In this document: piece after piece, positions 42,484-53,573 of the stretch | How the letters are laid out: each line of letters begins with the position of its first letter | How positions within the stretch are numbered: position 1 is the first letter of the stretch | Source of the DNA: Acidimicrobiia bacterium | Lineage (GTDB): Bacteria; Actinomycetota; Acidimicrobiia; Acidimicrobiales; VFJN01 | Assembly: GCA_009694375.1 (NCBI GenBank) | Contig: SHVB01000001.1 | Coordinates: 258,366-322,365, forward strand | DNA length: 64,000 nucleotides | Direction: 5' to 3' | Notes under the pieces: model-generated | What the model was told of the DNA's origin: nothing | The model's input: the letters and a program-made list of their open reading frames with translations, nothing else | Databases searched by the model: none | Position numbers and translations under genes: made by a program

Positions 42484-42677
42484 CGGTATCGGTGGCGCGT
42501 TTGACGCTCGTGCTGGGCCACCAAGGTGGCTGGGACGAGATGGGGATGGTCCTTGCCCCCGTGGCGCTCTTCGCCGTGCTGCTGGCCATCACTAACCGTC
42601 GCGCCAACCGCTTCGGCGCCGAAGCCGAGGCCGAAGCCATCGAATTACCTCCGCCGGACGAACCCGCACCCCGCTAA
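42480..42677 (+). CDS. 65-residue single-pass membrane protein, coupled to the upstream gene
   Basis: A GTG at 42480 overlaps the upstream stop (GTGA), giving 65 residues: a polar start, one hydrophobic helix (MGMVLAPVALFAVLLAIT) and an acidic, Pro-rich tail. Overlap, length and typical codon usage support a real small protein that probably works with the polytopic protein before it. No family recognised. Confidence 0.7.
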   Translation: MTVSVARLTLVLGHQGGWDEMGMVLAPVALFAVLLAITNRRANRFGAEAEAEAIELPPPDEPAPR

Positions 42678-42697
42678 GTTCCCCTCCCGTTCCCCAC

Positions 42698-44218
42698 TTG
42701 CCGTTGACCCTCCTCCTTCGCACCATCCCGCCGCCGGGCCTCGACCTCGCCCGCCAACCGCGCCACGACGTGGTGGTGGAGATCGCCGACGGCGCGGACC
42801 GGTTCGTCGCCATCTCAGGACCGTTCACGACCTACGAACGCATGTTGCACACCGGGGCCGATGCCACGGTGGAAGAACGCATCAACTACGAGGTGGCCCC
42901 CCTCGTCTGGGGGCCATTCCCGTGGCTCTATCGGCGCGCCCTCGCCGGCCAGGTCATCCCCGGACACCGGCCCTGGTGGTTCCCACCGGAGACCACCAAT
43001 GCCCGCACGGCCACCGTGATGGGCAGCCTCACCTTGCTGGCGGTGATGCTCGGCTATCTGGGTTCGGCACTCACCCAAACCATCACCTTCGCCGCCGACG
43101 AGTTCGGAGCCGGCCGGCCCGCCCAGGGCGCCACGCTGGCGGCCGTGCGCATCGGGGTACTCGGCGCCCTAGCCCTCGCCGCCCTCGCCGACCGGCGCGG
43201 TCGTCGTCGGGTGCTGCTGTGGGCGACCACCGCCGCCTGCGGGCTCTCCGCTCTGAGCGCCTTTGCTCCCAATCTCCTGACGCTGGGCATCTTGCAGGCA
43301 CTGGTGCGGGGCGCCGTCACCGCCTCGGTCATCCTGCTCACCATCGTGGCCGTGGAGGAGATGCCCTCGGGATCGCGAGCCTTCGGGATCAGCCTGTTGT
43401 CGGTCACCGGCGCGCTGGGGGCGGGTCTGGTGCTCTTCGCCCTCCCCCTCGCGGATACCAGCGCAACGGGATGGCGCGTGATCTTCGTGCTCCCCCTGCT
43501 GTTCCTCCCGGTGCTCCTGCGTATCGCCCGCGTGCTGCCGGAGAGCCAACGTTTCACGGTTCCTCATGCCCGTGCTGGCATCAAGGGCCATGGCCGCCGC
43601 CTGGGGTTGCTGGCCGCCTCAGCGTTCCTGCTCGCCTTGTTCACGGCACCGGCTTCACAGTTGATGAACGAGTTCCTCCGCAACGAACGCGGCTTCAGCG
43701 CGGCCCGCATCAGTCTGTTCCTCTTACTCACCAATACCCCCGGGGGGATTGGCATCGTGATGGGCGGTCGACTGGCCGACACCCGCGGCCGTCGACAGGT
43801 TGGCGCCATCGGCACCATTGGAGGGGTGGCGTTCACGGTGGCGATGGTCCTAGCCCAAGGTTGGCCAATGTGGGCGCTGTCGGTGATGGGATCCATAACC
43901 GGGGCGATGGTGGTACCCGCGCTCGGTGTGTACGGACCCGAGCTTTTCCCTACGTCACTGCGGGGCAAAGCCAACGGCATCATCACCATCGTGGGGGTGG
44001 GAGGCAGCGTGGTCGGCCTCCTGGCCGCCGGTGTGCTCTCCGCCCGGTGGGACGGCCTGGGCCCAGCCCTTATGGTCCTGGCCATCGGTCCGATGATGAT
44101 GGCCGCATTGGTGTTGGCGGCCTATCCGGAAACGGCCCACCGCGAACTTGAGGACATCAATCCGGAAGATCAGATTTCCGCGCTGCCCCGCTCCCTGGGG
44201 GGCGACACCCAGCACTAA
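42698..44218 (+). CDS. MFS transporter with a soluble N-terminal extension
   Basis: A 506-residue protein. Residues from about 105 onward form a 12-helix major facilitator with the loop motif ALADRRGRRRVL between helices 2 and 3 and the matching GGRLADTRGRRQVG in the second half. The first 100 residues are soluble, with FVAISGPFTTYERML and a conserved-looking INYEVAPLVWGPFPWLYRRAL segment, which is unusual for MFS proteins. The start is TTG 42698 or 42704, 20 bases after the small membrane gene. The substrate is unknown. Confidence 0.88.
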   Translation: MPLTLLLRTIPPPGLDLARQPRHDVVVEIADGADRFVAISGPFTTYERMLHTGADATVEERINYEVAPLVWGPFPWLYRRALAGQVIPGHRPWWFPPETTNARTATVMGSLTLLAVMLGYLGSALTQTITFAADEFGAGRPAQGATLAAVRIGVLGALALAALADRRGRRRVLLWATTAACGLSALSAFAPNLLTLGILQALVRGAVTASVILLTIVAVEEMPSGSRAFGISLLSVTGALGAGLVLFALPLADTSATGWRVIFVLPLLFLPVLLRIARVLPESQRFTVPHARAGIKGHGRRLGLLAASAFLLALFTAPASQLMNEFLRNERGFSAARISLFLLLTNTPGGIGIVMGGRLADTRGRRQVGAIGTIGGVAFTVAMVLAQGWPMWALSVMGSITGAMVVPALGVYGPELFPTSLRGKANGIITIVGVGGSVVGLLAAGVLSARWDGLGPALMVLAIGPMMMAALVLAAYPETAHRELEDINPEDQISALPRSLGGDTQH

Positions 44219-44227
44219 CGTGAAGGG

Positions 44228-45028
44228 GTGGGCATCCATTACTTCCATGGTCGAGCCACCCTCCGGCGCGTACCCCTCGCCGCTCTCCTTTTCTTCGGGG
44301 CCTGTGCCGGTGAGCGCCCGGAACTCGGCCAATTAGGCACCACCACTACCACTACCGCCACCGTGGTCACCGAGCCCACGGCGGGGATCACCATCCCGGC
44401 CGTGGCCGCTCAGGCCCAGGGAACGTCGATTCAGATTTTTGACGACGCCACGATCGCCACCCCCACCGAGCGGTTCAAGGCCGGCGTGATCACCACTGCC
44501 GAGGCCACCTCCGCGCCGGGCATCCCCATCGTGTTCCTGGTGAAGAAGGTGGTGCCGGTGAAGGGCCGATACGAGGTGTACCTGCCCCTGCGGCCCAACG
44601 GCAGCACGGGCTGGGTAGACGCCGACGACGTCGAGGTGTCGAGCATCAACAACCGCATTGAGGTGAGCCTCACCGATCATCGGCTGCGGTTGTTCGCCGG
44701 CGATGAGATTGTGTTGGATGAACCCGTGGGTGTGGGTCGCGCCGATCGGCCCACCCCGGGGGGGGTCTACTACGTGAAGGAACTCCTCCGGCCACCGAAT
44801 CAGAACGGTCCGTACGGCACCTACGCCTACGGACTGTCGGGCTTTTCTGACGTGCTCACAAATTTCAACGGGGGCACCGGTGTAATCGGTATCCACGGCA
44901 CCAACGATCCCGCTGCCCTGGGCACCGACGTGTCGAGTGGGTGCATCCGTCTCGACAACAAGGTGATCAGCAGAATCGTCGAGGAGATCGGCATCCCCCT
45001 CGGCACCCCCGTGGAAATCCTCCCCTAA
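44228..45028 (+). CDS. L,D-transpeptidase (YkuD domain), probable lipoprotein
   Basis: A 266-residue envelope enzyme. The N-terminus has a hydrophobic segment and a lipobox-like FFGAC with Cys26, then a Thr-rich linker, a small SH3-like part (about 70-140) and a YkuD domain. The catalytic signature is IGIHGTNDPAALGTDVSSGCIRL, with nucleophile Cys239. It would form 3-3 peptidoglycan cross-links or attach proteins. It starts ten bases after the MFS stop. Confidence 0.92.
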   Translation: MGIHYFHGRATLRRVPLAALLFFGACAGERPELGQLGTTTTTTATVVTEPTAGITIPAVAAQAQGTSIQIFDDATIATPTERFKAGVITTAEATSAPGIPIVFLVKKVVPVKGRYEVYLPLRPNGSTGWVDADDVEVSSINNRIEVSLTDHRLRLFAGDEIVLDEPVGVGRADRPTPGGVYYVKELLRPPNQNGPYGTYAYGLSGFSDVLTNFNGGTGVIGIHGTNDPAALGTDVSSGCIRLDNKVISRIVEEIGIPLGTPVEILP

Positions 45029-45045
45029 CCCCGATCGGTCGAGAC

Positions 45046-45642
45046 TCACGCGAGCGTGGCGGAGCTCCACGAAGCGCTGATCCACTGAGCGACCGTGGCT
45101 GCGATAAAGGAGTCCTCTCCTCGGAGGTCATGACCCTTACCCTCCACCCACACATGGGTAACGGGCCCGGGGATCACGGCCGTGTGATGCTCGAGTTCGG
45201 CGGGAGTGCCGAACGGGTCCCTGGTACCGGAGAGAAACAAACACGGCATCGCCAGCGCGGGAAAGTGTTCGACGCGGAGGCGATCCGGTTTTCCCGGCGG
45301 GTGCAACGGGTAGGAGATGAGCACCAACGCGGCGGCGAGCAGGCCATCGGCCGCCGCCATCGAGCAGATGCGTCCGCCCATGGATCGACCGCCCAGCACG
45401 ATGCGCCGCCGCGCCACCCTTGCTTCCTGAGCGAGCCGAGCGGCTTCCTCCACCACACAGGCCAGCAACGCCGGGGCGCGATCAGGAGCCCGACGGCCTT
45501 GCCGCCGGTAGGGAAAGTCGCGTCGGTGCACCGGCAGGGGCGCTAACGCGTGTTCGATCGCCACCAGGCTGGGGTGATCGGCTGAACTTCCTGCCCCGGG
45601 GAACAACAGCGCCGCCCCCGCCGGGGCCTTGGGGGGGGTCAT
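45046..45642 (-). CDS. Alpha/beta hydrolase (TEX30/KANL3-like, dienelactone hydrolase-type)
   Basis: A 198-residue alpha/beta hydrolase: ALLFPGAGSSADHP at the oxyanion region, nucleophile elbow GGRSMGGRI, LFLSGTRDPFG carrying the Asp and VEGKGHDL carrying the His. ATG 45642 overlaps the stop of the upstream J-domain gene (ATGA). Substrate unknown. Confidence 0.87.
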   Translation of the reverse strand: MTPPKAPAGAALLFPGAGSSADHPSLVAIEHALAPLPVHRRDFPYRRQGRRAPDRAPALLACVVEEAARLAQEARVARRRIVLGGRSMGGRICSMAAADGLLAAALVLISYPLHPPGKPDRLRVEHFPALAMPCLFLSGTRDPFGTPAELEHHTAVIPGPVTHVWVEGKGHDLRGEDSFIAATVAQWISASWSSATLA

Positions 45643-46334
45643 GAAGCCAGGAGGATCCGGCGCGCCTCGGTGAGATCGGCGATCCGTTGGGCGGCATCGC
45701 CGTGATCACCCCCATGGTCGGGGTGAGCGCGGCGCACGAGATCACGAAACTGGTGCTGGAGGGAAGACCGGCTGGGCACCTCAATGAGGTCGAGAATCCC
45801 CAGCGCCCATTGGACCGGATCCTGCCCGGCGCCCTGGAACCGGTGGTGGCCTCGCTCCCCGCCCGACAGGTAGCCCACGAAGCGCCCGTCGAGGGCACCC
45901 GACCACCGCATACCCAAGCGGATGCCATCCATCACTCGACCTAGCGGGCCCGGTGACAACTGGCCCGCCGAGTAGACCGCCGCCAGGATGTGCTGAGCGG
46001 CCGCCCCCTTTTCGGCAAACTCGAACTCGATGTCTTTACCGCCACCAATGAGTTGATGGACGCTGCGGGTGAGGCCCACGCGATCCTGCTGGAACCGGTA
46101 CCGCAGGCGGGGTTGCGGGATCCGCATGCCCTCTTGGAGTTGACGGGTCAGGCGATCGAGATCGTCGAACAGGTCGGGGTCGAGTTGGGGTATGAAGTTG
46201 GCCACGATCCCCGCCAGGAGCAGGCCGCCGTAGCCGGGGGCGGGGGCAACGGGAAGATGCTGCTGCCCGAGGGCCACCCGGCGGGTAGGCGCGATGGGGC
46301 GCGAGTGGAAGATCTCCAACTCGGCCAGAATCAC
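45639..46334 (-). CDS. J-domain-like protein with C-terminal HPD motif
   Basis: A 231-residue protein whose last about 55 residues form a shortened J domain: LQHQFRDLVRRAHPDHGGD contains the HPD tripeptide that activates DnaK. The N-terminal 170 residues contain no recognised domain and no DnaJ zinc finger or G/F region. Similar C-terminal J proteins exist in actinobacteria with unknown clients. Coupled by overlap to the alpha/beta hydrolase. Confidence 0.8.
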   Translation of the reverse strand: MILAELEIFHSRPIAPTRRVALGQQHLPVAPAPGYGGLLLAGIVANFIPQLDPDLFDDLDRLTRQLQEGMRIPQPRLRYRFQQDRVGLTRSVHQLIGGGKDIEFEFAEKGAAAQHILAAVYSAGQLSPGPLGRVMDGIRLGMRWSGALDGRFVGYLSGGERGHHRFQGAGQDPVQWALGILDLIEVPSRSSLQHQFRDLVRRAHPDHGGDHGDAAQRIADLTEARRILLAS

Positions 46335-46383
46335 CCGCTCAATCTATCGGCCGCTGCCCGATGGGCCTCCGGCGAGCGCCACG

Positions 46384-47154
46384 CTAGATAACGGGACGGA
46401 GGTGGTCCCGCAGGGCCCCGGCGAGTGCCGCCACTTCATCTTCGTCGGCCTCGGGAGTCTCCATCAGAGCGACCACCGCCTGGGCCTGGGTCACCACGCC
46501 CTTCCACCAGGGGGCATCCATACCGTAGGGGGCTCCCTGCACCACGGCCTGACGCACCGCCACCGGCAGAGCTTTGCGTCCGGCCTGGTCGCTGGGATCA
46601 TTGGCCAGGCGATCGGCAGCCACGAACAGTTCACTCATCACATCGATGCCGCCATCGGCGGGAAGCACAATGGCAAGGGGGTCCAGGACCACCGTCACCA
46701 GTTCGTCGGTGCGCTCTTCATGCATCACATCCACGAAGAGTTCGTTTTCATCGAGTTGGTACGAGATGCCTTCGGCCTCCAGGAAGTCCATCAGTTGTTT
46801 GCAACTGTCGTCGTCCCACTCCGTGAGGTCGTAGCCAACCGTCCCCGATGCCACCTCGGCTTCGGCATCGTCGAGGTCGGCCTCCACCTGATCCATCACT
46901 CGTTCGGTCCAGGCATCGTCGGCACTCGCCACCACCACGGTGGCCCCTTCCCAGCGGTGGGGCACCCCGAGTGTCTCCATCCGTTCCCGGAGAATGTGGC
47001 GGTCCTGCTCACTCCACTCATCGAGCACGTATTCGGTCTCCGACGGGGGTCCACCACCCATCTCGCCCATCCCCGCGATGGAGACCTCCCCTCGCTCTTC
47101 GTCTTCTTCGCCACCACCCCGCGCCAACAGTCCCATCCCCATAGCCTCGCGCAA
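46384..47154 (-). CDS. Acidic cytoplasmic protein of unknown function with an internal duplication
   Basis: A 256-residue acidic protein. Two similar segments are visible: about residues 42-95 (YVLDEWSEQDRHIL, then GVPHRWEGATVVVASADD) and about 108-160 (YDLTEWDDDSCKQLMDFLE, then GISYQLDENELFVDV). Both follow the same Y-x-L-x-EW / L / G-x-x-(Y/H) / V pattern, so they look like tandem copies of one small domain. The C-terminal part is helical. The N-terminal start among several Met codons is uncertain. Not recognised. Confidence 0.75.
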   Translation of the reverse strand: MREAMGMGLLARGGGEEDEERGEVSIAGMGEMGGGPPSETEYVLDEWSEQDRHILRERMETLGVPHRWEGATVVVASADDAWTERVMDQVEADLDDAEAEVASGTVGYDLTEWDDDSCKQLMDFLEAEGISYQLDENELFVDVMHEERTDELVTVVLDPLAIVLPADGGIDVMSELFVAADRLANDPSDQAGRKALPVAVRQAVVQGAPYGMDAPWWKGVVTQAQAVVALMETPEADEDEVAALAGALRDHLRPVI

Positions 47155-47210
47155 GTGGCCCAGGAGGTGGTGCCGCTGAAGCCAACCGCCTCCGTCTTGT
47201 ACCCTGAGGC

Positions 47211-48203
47211 ATGACCGAGAAGCAGCGCCCCGACCGGAACCTTGCCCTCGAACTGGTGCGCACCACCGAAGCCGCTGCCTTAGCCGCCAGTCGCTGGATG
47301 GGCCGAGGCGATAAGAACGGTGCCGATGGGGCCGCCGTCGATGCCATGCGGATCGTGCTCGACACCGTCCCGATGGACGGCATCGTCGTGATCGGCGAGG
47401 GTGAGAAGGACGATGCCCCCATGCTCTTCAACGGGGAGCGTCTGGGCGATGGCAGCCCGATGTCCACCGACATCGCCGTGGATCCCATCGATGGAACCAC
47501 CCTCACCGCGCTGGGCCGCGGCGGCGCCATCGCCGTGATCGCCGTGTCCGAGCGGGGCACCATGTTCGATCCGGGTCCTTGCATGTACATGGAGAAGATT
47601 GCGGTGGGTCCGGATTGTGTGGGCGTGATCGATATCACCCGCACCGCCACTGAAAATCTCATCGCAGTGGCCAAGGCCAAAGGTTCCGCCGTGCGCGACC
47701 TCACCGCGGTGATCCTCGACCGCCCTCGTCACGAGGACCTGATCGCCGAGGTGCGCGCCGCGGGTGCCCGAATCCGCCTCATTCCCGATGGCGACGTCGC
47801 CGGCGCCATCTCCACGGCGTGGGATGATTCCGGGGCCGACATCCTGCTCGGCATCGGGGGTACCCCCGAGGGCGTGATCACCGCCGCGGCCCTCAAGTGC
47901 ATGGGCGGCGAGCAACAGGGCCGCCTCTGGCCCCGTAACGACGAGGAGCGAATGGCGGCCATCGCCAAGGGCTACGACCTCGCCAAGGTGCTCACCATCG
48001 AGGACCTCGTGGCCGGAGACAACTGCTTCTTCTCGGCCACCGGAATCACCGATGGCGAACTGCTCAAGGGCGTGCACTACGACAGTCGGGGGGCTACCAC
48101 CCAGTCGCTCGTGATGCGGAGCAAGTCCGGCACCGTCCGCCAAGTCAACGCCCGCCACCGCCTGGCCAAACTGAGGAACTACGCCTCCATCGACTTCGAG
48201 TAG
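47211..48203 (+). CDS. glpX: Fructose-1,6-bisphosphatase class II
   Basis: A 330-residue GlpX enzyme of gluconeogenesis. Metal and substrate motifs: [27 protein letters not shown] and [29 protein letters not shown]. Class II is the usual and often only FBPase in actinobacteria. Divergent from the duplicated-domain protein across 56 bases. Confidence 0.97.
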   Translation: MTEKQRPDRNLALELVRTTEAAALAASRWMGRGDKNGADGAAVDAMRIVLDTVPMDGIVVIGEGEKDDAPMLFNGERLGDGSPMSTDIAVDPIDGTTLTALGRGGAIAVIAVSERGTMFDPGPCMYMEKIAVGPDCVGVIDITRTATENLIAVAKAKGSAVRDLTAVILDRPRHEDLIAEVRAAGARIRLIPDGDVAGAISTAWDDSGADILLGIGGTPEGVITAAALKCMGGEQQGRLWPRNDEERMAAIAKGYDLAKVLTIEDLVAGDNCFFSATGITDGELLKGVHYDSRGATTQSLVMRSKSGTVRQVNARHRLAKLRNYASIDFE

Positions 48204-48215
48204 TCCTCAGGGGCG

Positions 48216-49037
48216 CTAGCCACCGGTGATGATGGCCTGACGTTGCTCTACGTCATGCTGCGCCGAGGCCCGGGCCTCCAGGCCCGCGAGCGGTAGCCAG
48301 GGACCGCCATCCACGCGATATTCCGGCACCAGATGAATCACGGCGACCACCGGGTAAGACCCGTGGCGCTGGTAGCCATGCTGCACCGTGGAGGGGACGG
48401 GATAGGTCCGGCCCAGATCGCCGCGCCACTCGTGGCCGTCACCGAAGTTCCACACCACCAAGTTTGAGAACATCCGCACATCGATGGTGACACCGAAGGC
48501 GGTAATCGCCGGGCTCGTGGCGATACCGGTGAATCCGTCGATCCAGAACCAGGACCTCAGGCCCACCAGACCGCGAATAGCCGGGTTCACCCCGATACCG
48601 ACCTGGGGCACCAGCACGTCCTTCACATACCGCGACGCTTCCGCGGCGGCCACCGCATCCAAATCCACGATGTCCGACGTAGCCACCCAGATCCCGCGGA
48701 GGGTGGTGCCGTTGCAGACAAGCAACGCGAACTGGTCATCGGGATTCCGCTGCGGACTCACCGGCAATCCGTAGGGCGCCTCGGACAGGTCCGGTGCGAA
48801 GATCACCGTCCACGTGCAGCCCGACAACGGGCCCGAGGGGCCGGAAGGTCCCCCGCCTGATACCGCCCCCACGCGATACGACCCACCACTTTTGATCACC
48901 GTCACCCGCACCCCGCCATCAATGGTGCCGGCGCCGGCCTCGGCGTTGCCGCCGCTCTCCTGCGCTCCCGCTCCCCCGGCCACCACCAGTAGGAGAGCCA
49001 CCGCTACCGCCAGGCACGCCGCCCGCGGGCGTGTCAT
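48216..49037 (-). CDS. Secreted PKD-like protein
   Basis: A 273-residue protein with a clear signal peptide (LAVAVALLLVVAGGAGAQ, cleaved near residue 26). The C-terminal region has LVVWNFGDGHEW, then YPVPSTVQHGYQRHGSYPVVAVI, which is a PKD-type beta-sandwich signature; the middle part has two cysteines. No membrane anchor. It lies downstream of a predicted membrane glycosyltransferase-like gene, separated by 154 bases with a hairpin. Function unknown. Confidence 0.82.
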   Translation of the reverse strand: MTRPRAACLAVAVALLLVVAGGAGAQESGGNAEAGAGTIDGGVRVTVIKSGGSYRVGAVSGGGPSGPSGPLSGCTWTVIFAPDLSEAPYGLPVSPQRNPDDQFALLVCNGTTLRGIWVATSDIVDLDAVAAAEASRYVKDVLVPQVGIGVNPAIRGLVGLRSWFWIDGFTGIATSPAITAFGVTIDVRMFSNLVVWNFGDGHEWRGDLGRTYPVPSTVQHGYQRHGSYPVVAVIHLVPEYRVDGGPWLPLAGLEARASAQHDVEQRQAIITGG

Positions 49038-49171
49038 CCGGCGACCCGAGGCGCGCCGGTGGATCTACCCGCCGCCGCCCATCCTCGAGCGACGGCGCGG
49101 CCCGCTCGCGTTACTGACGCCGCCCACACGCGGCCAACGATAGAACCAGTCCGGCTTTGGGCGCAACGGTC

Positions 49172-49192
49172 GCCGCCCCCTTTGCGGGCGGC
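49172..49192 (-). terminator. Possible hairpin terminator after the 407-residue membrane protein gene
   Basis: A 7-bp GCCGCCC/GGGCGGC stem (49172-49178 with 49186-49192) with a 7-base loop, touching the stop codon of the minus-strand gene at 49192. No U-tract. The rest of the 49038-49191 gap shows nothing else I can name. Confidence 0.4.
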
Positions 49193-50415
49193 TAGGGCAC
49201 CCGCCAGGAGGTGCTCTGACAGTTGGCATTACTGGCCGCCCGCACCACCGCCGCCGGCGAGGACGGGTCCGGCCAGGGAGCATCGCGTCGGTCCTCCATC
49301 CGACAGCGCACGTCGGTGAGGACAATCCCACTCGTCACATCGGGCGCCCAACGACCCGAGCGGGCGTTGTTGACCACATCCGGGGTTGCCACCGTGAAGC
49401 CCAGCACACCGGCACTGAGTTGGGCCACCAGCAGGGCCCCGATCCAGCGGCGGGTGAGCAACGGCGAGGACCCCACCCAGAGAGCCAGCGCCGCCACGGC
49501 CGGCAGGAGATGGAGGGGCTTGAAGGGAAAACGGAAGAACAGCACTTCGGTCAGCACCCCCATGATCACCGCGAAGCGCACCACCATTGATGACGGCCAC
49601 CGCCGCAAACCGTCGAGGAGACCTCGGGCGCCAACGATCAGCACCACGCCGGCGAGCAGACCGACCACCGCCAGATTCTTCGTGGCCCACCGACCGAGAT
49701 GGCCCACGAAACCCGCGGTGGCGAGTTGGTTGGTGACAAAGCCCATCGTGCGATCCGCCTCCAGCCACGGAGGCAGGAAACACATCACCCCCACCACCCC
49801 AAACACCACCAGGGTGCGGGCCGTTTCCGCCTTGCGCACCCGATGCGGTGGGCGACCCGTGTATTGCGCAACGATCCAGGCCACCACCACGAGCAGCGTG
49901 GAGACCCGGCATCCGAGGGCCAGGCCCCACAACACTCCCGCCGCCACTGGCCGAGAACGCTGTGAGGCCACCGCGCCCGACAGCCCCAACCCGAGTGCCC
50001 AGGTGAAATCCCCCAGACTGGTGGCGGCAATCCAAAACCACGGGTTGGTAGCCAGCACCAACATGCCCCCGGTCCCCCAGCGGGCGCCGTCGGCCCGCAG
50101 GAGGGCCTGGATACACCACAGGCACAAGAGGGCGAACCCCAAACTGGCCAGGTTCACGAGGACCGAGCCACCGATGCGCTCCAACACCCCCGTACCCGCC
50201 TCGTACACCGCCGACCCCGGGCCCCGAGACATCTGGTAGCGGCCGTCCTCCACCAACGAACGACCCGACCGCAACACATTGGGCACGTCAATTTCGGTAC
50301 CGAATCCCGCCAGGGTAAAGGGCAGGTAGACCGCTCCGCAGATGACCAGCCACGGTCCCGGCCGGTCGAACCACTCGAGGGTGGGAGGACCGGTGGGGCG
50401 GGGGACGTTGATCAT
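49192..50415 (-). CDS. Polytopic membrane protein, GT-C-like
   Basis: A 407-residue protein with about ten membrane helices. An Asp/Glu-containing first outer loop (FGTEIDVPNVLRSGRSL) after helix 1, and the general layout, resemble GT-C glycosyltransferases such as GT87/DPG-type mannosyltransferases, but there is no decisive motif. The C-terminal tail is a soluble outer segment with two cysteines. ATG 50415 overlaps the stop of the short 2H-like gene upstream (ATGA). Confidence 0.78.
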   Translation of the reverse strand: MINVPRPTGPPTLEWFDRPGPWLVICGAVYLPFTLAGFGTEIDVPNVLRSGRSLVEDGRYQMSRGPGSAVYEAGTGVLERIGGSVLVNLASLGFALLCLWCIQALLRADGARWGTGGMLVLATNPWFWIAATSLGDFTWALGLGLSGAVASQRSRPVAAGVLWGLALGCRVSTLLVVVAWIVAQYTGRPPHRVRKAETARTLVVFGVVGVMCFLPPWLEADRTMGFVTNQLATAGFVGHLGRWATKNLAVVGLLAGVVLIVGARGLLDGLRRWPSSMVVRFAVIMGVLTEVLFFRFPFKPLHLLPAVAALALWVGSSPLLTRRWIGALLVAQLSAGVLGFTVATPDVVNNARSGRWAPDVTSGIVLTDVRCRMEDRRDAPWPDPSSPAAVVRAASNANCQSTSWRVP

Positions 50416-50702
50416 TGTGGCCCCCCACCGGGAAGCACCGAGCGCTCCCAGCGCCAAACGACGCTGGAGGCATCGAGTGGCCCCAACCGCCGCGACTGCG
50501 GGTCCACGCCGACCGCCGCCCGGCGCACGGCGGCAAAAACGGTCGGAAGATCCCTCTCAGCCACCTCGATCGGGGGTACCAGGGTGAGGTGGGGCTCGAT
50601 ACGGCTCCGGACCTGATCCCCGAGAGCCCGGCGCAGGCCGTTTACCCAGGGAGCTACGGGTTGGGGTATCACTAAGACAACCCCGAGCCGCTGGCGAGCC
50701 AC
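50412..50702 (-). CDS. Short 2H phosphoesterase-like protein (2'-5' RNA ligase family), only the first H motif
   Basis: A 96-residue protein. The first half of a 2H phosphoesterase is clear: LGVVLVIPQPVAPWVNGLRRAL, then EPHLTLVPPIEV, with His38 in the HxT-type motif, followed by the helix DLPTVFAAVRRAA. A normal member has about 170 residues and a second HxT motif; here the protein ends before it. The stop overlaps the next gene start, so the short form seems fixed rather than a sequencing error. Probably not catalytic alone. Confidence 0.7.
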   Translation of the reverse strand: MARQRLGVVLVIPQPVAPWVNGLRRALGDQVRSRIEPHLTLVPPIEVAERDLPTVFAAVRRAAVGVDPQSRRLGPLDASSVVWRWERSVLPGGGPQ

Positions 50703-50722
50703 GGCTCAGGATACCGCTCGTG

Positions 50723-53570
<2,848 letters not shown>

Positions 53571-53573
53571 GCG

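Noticed and set aside
42526-44151. 541-codon frame overlapping the MFS gene on the same strand
   Set aside because: The product is Arg/Pro/Gly-rich without membrane helices; the MFS frame is clearly the coding one.
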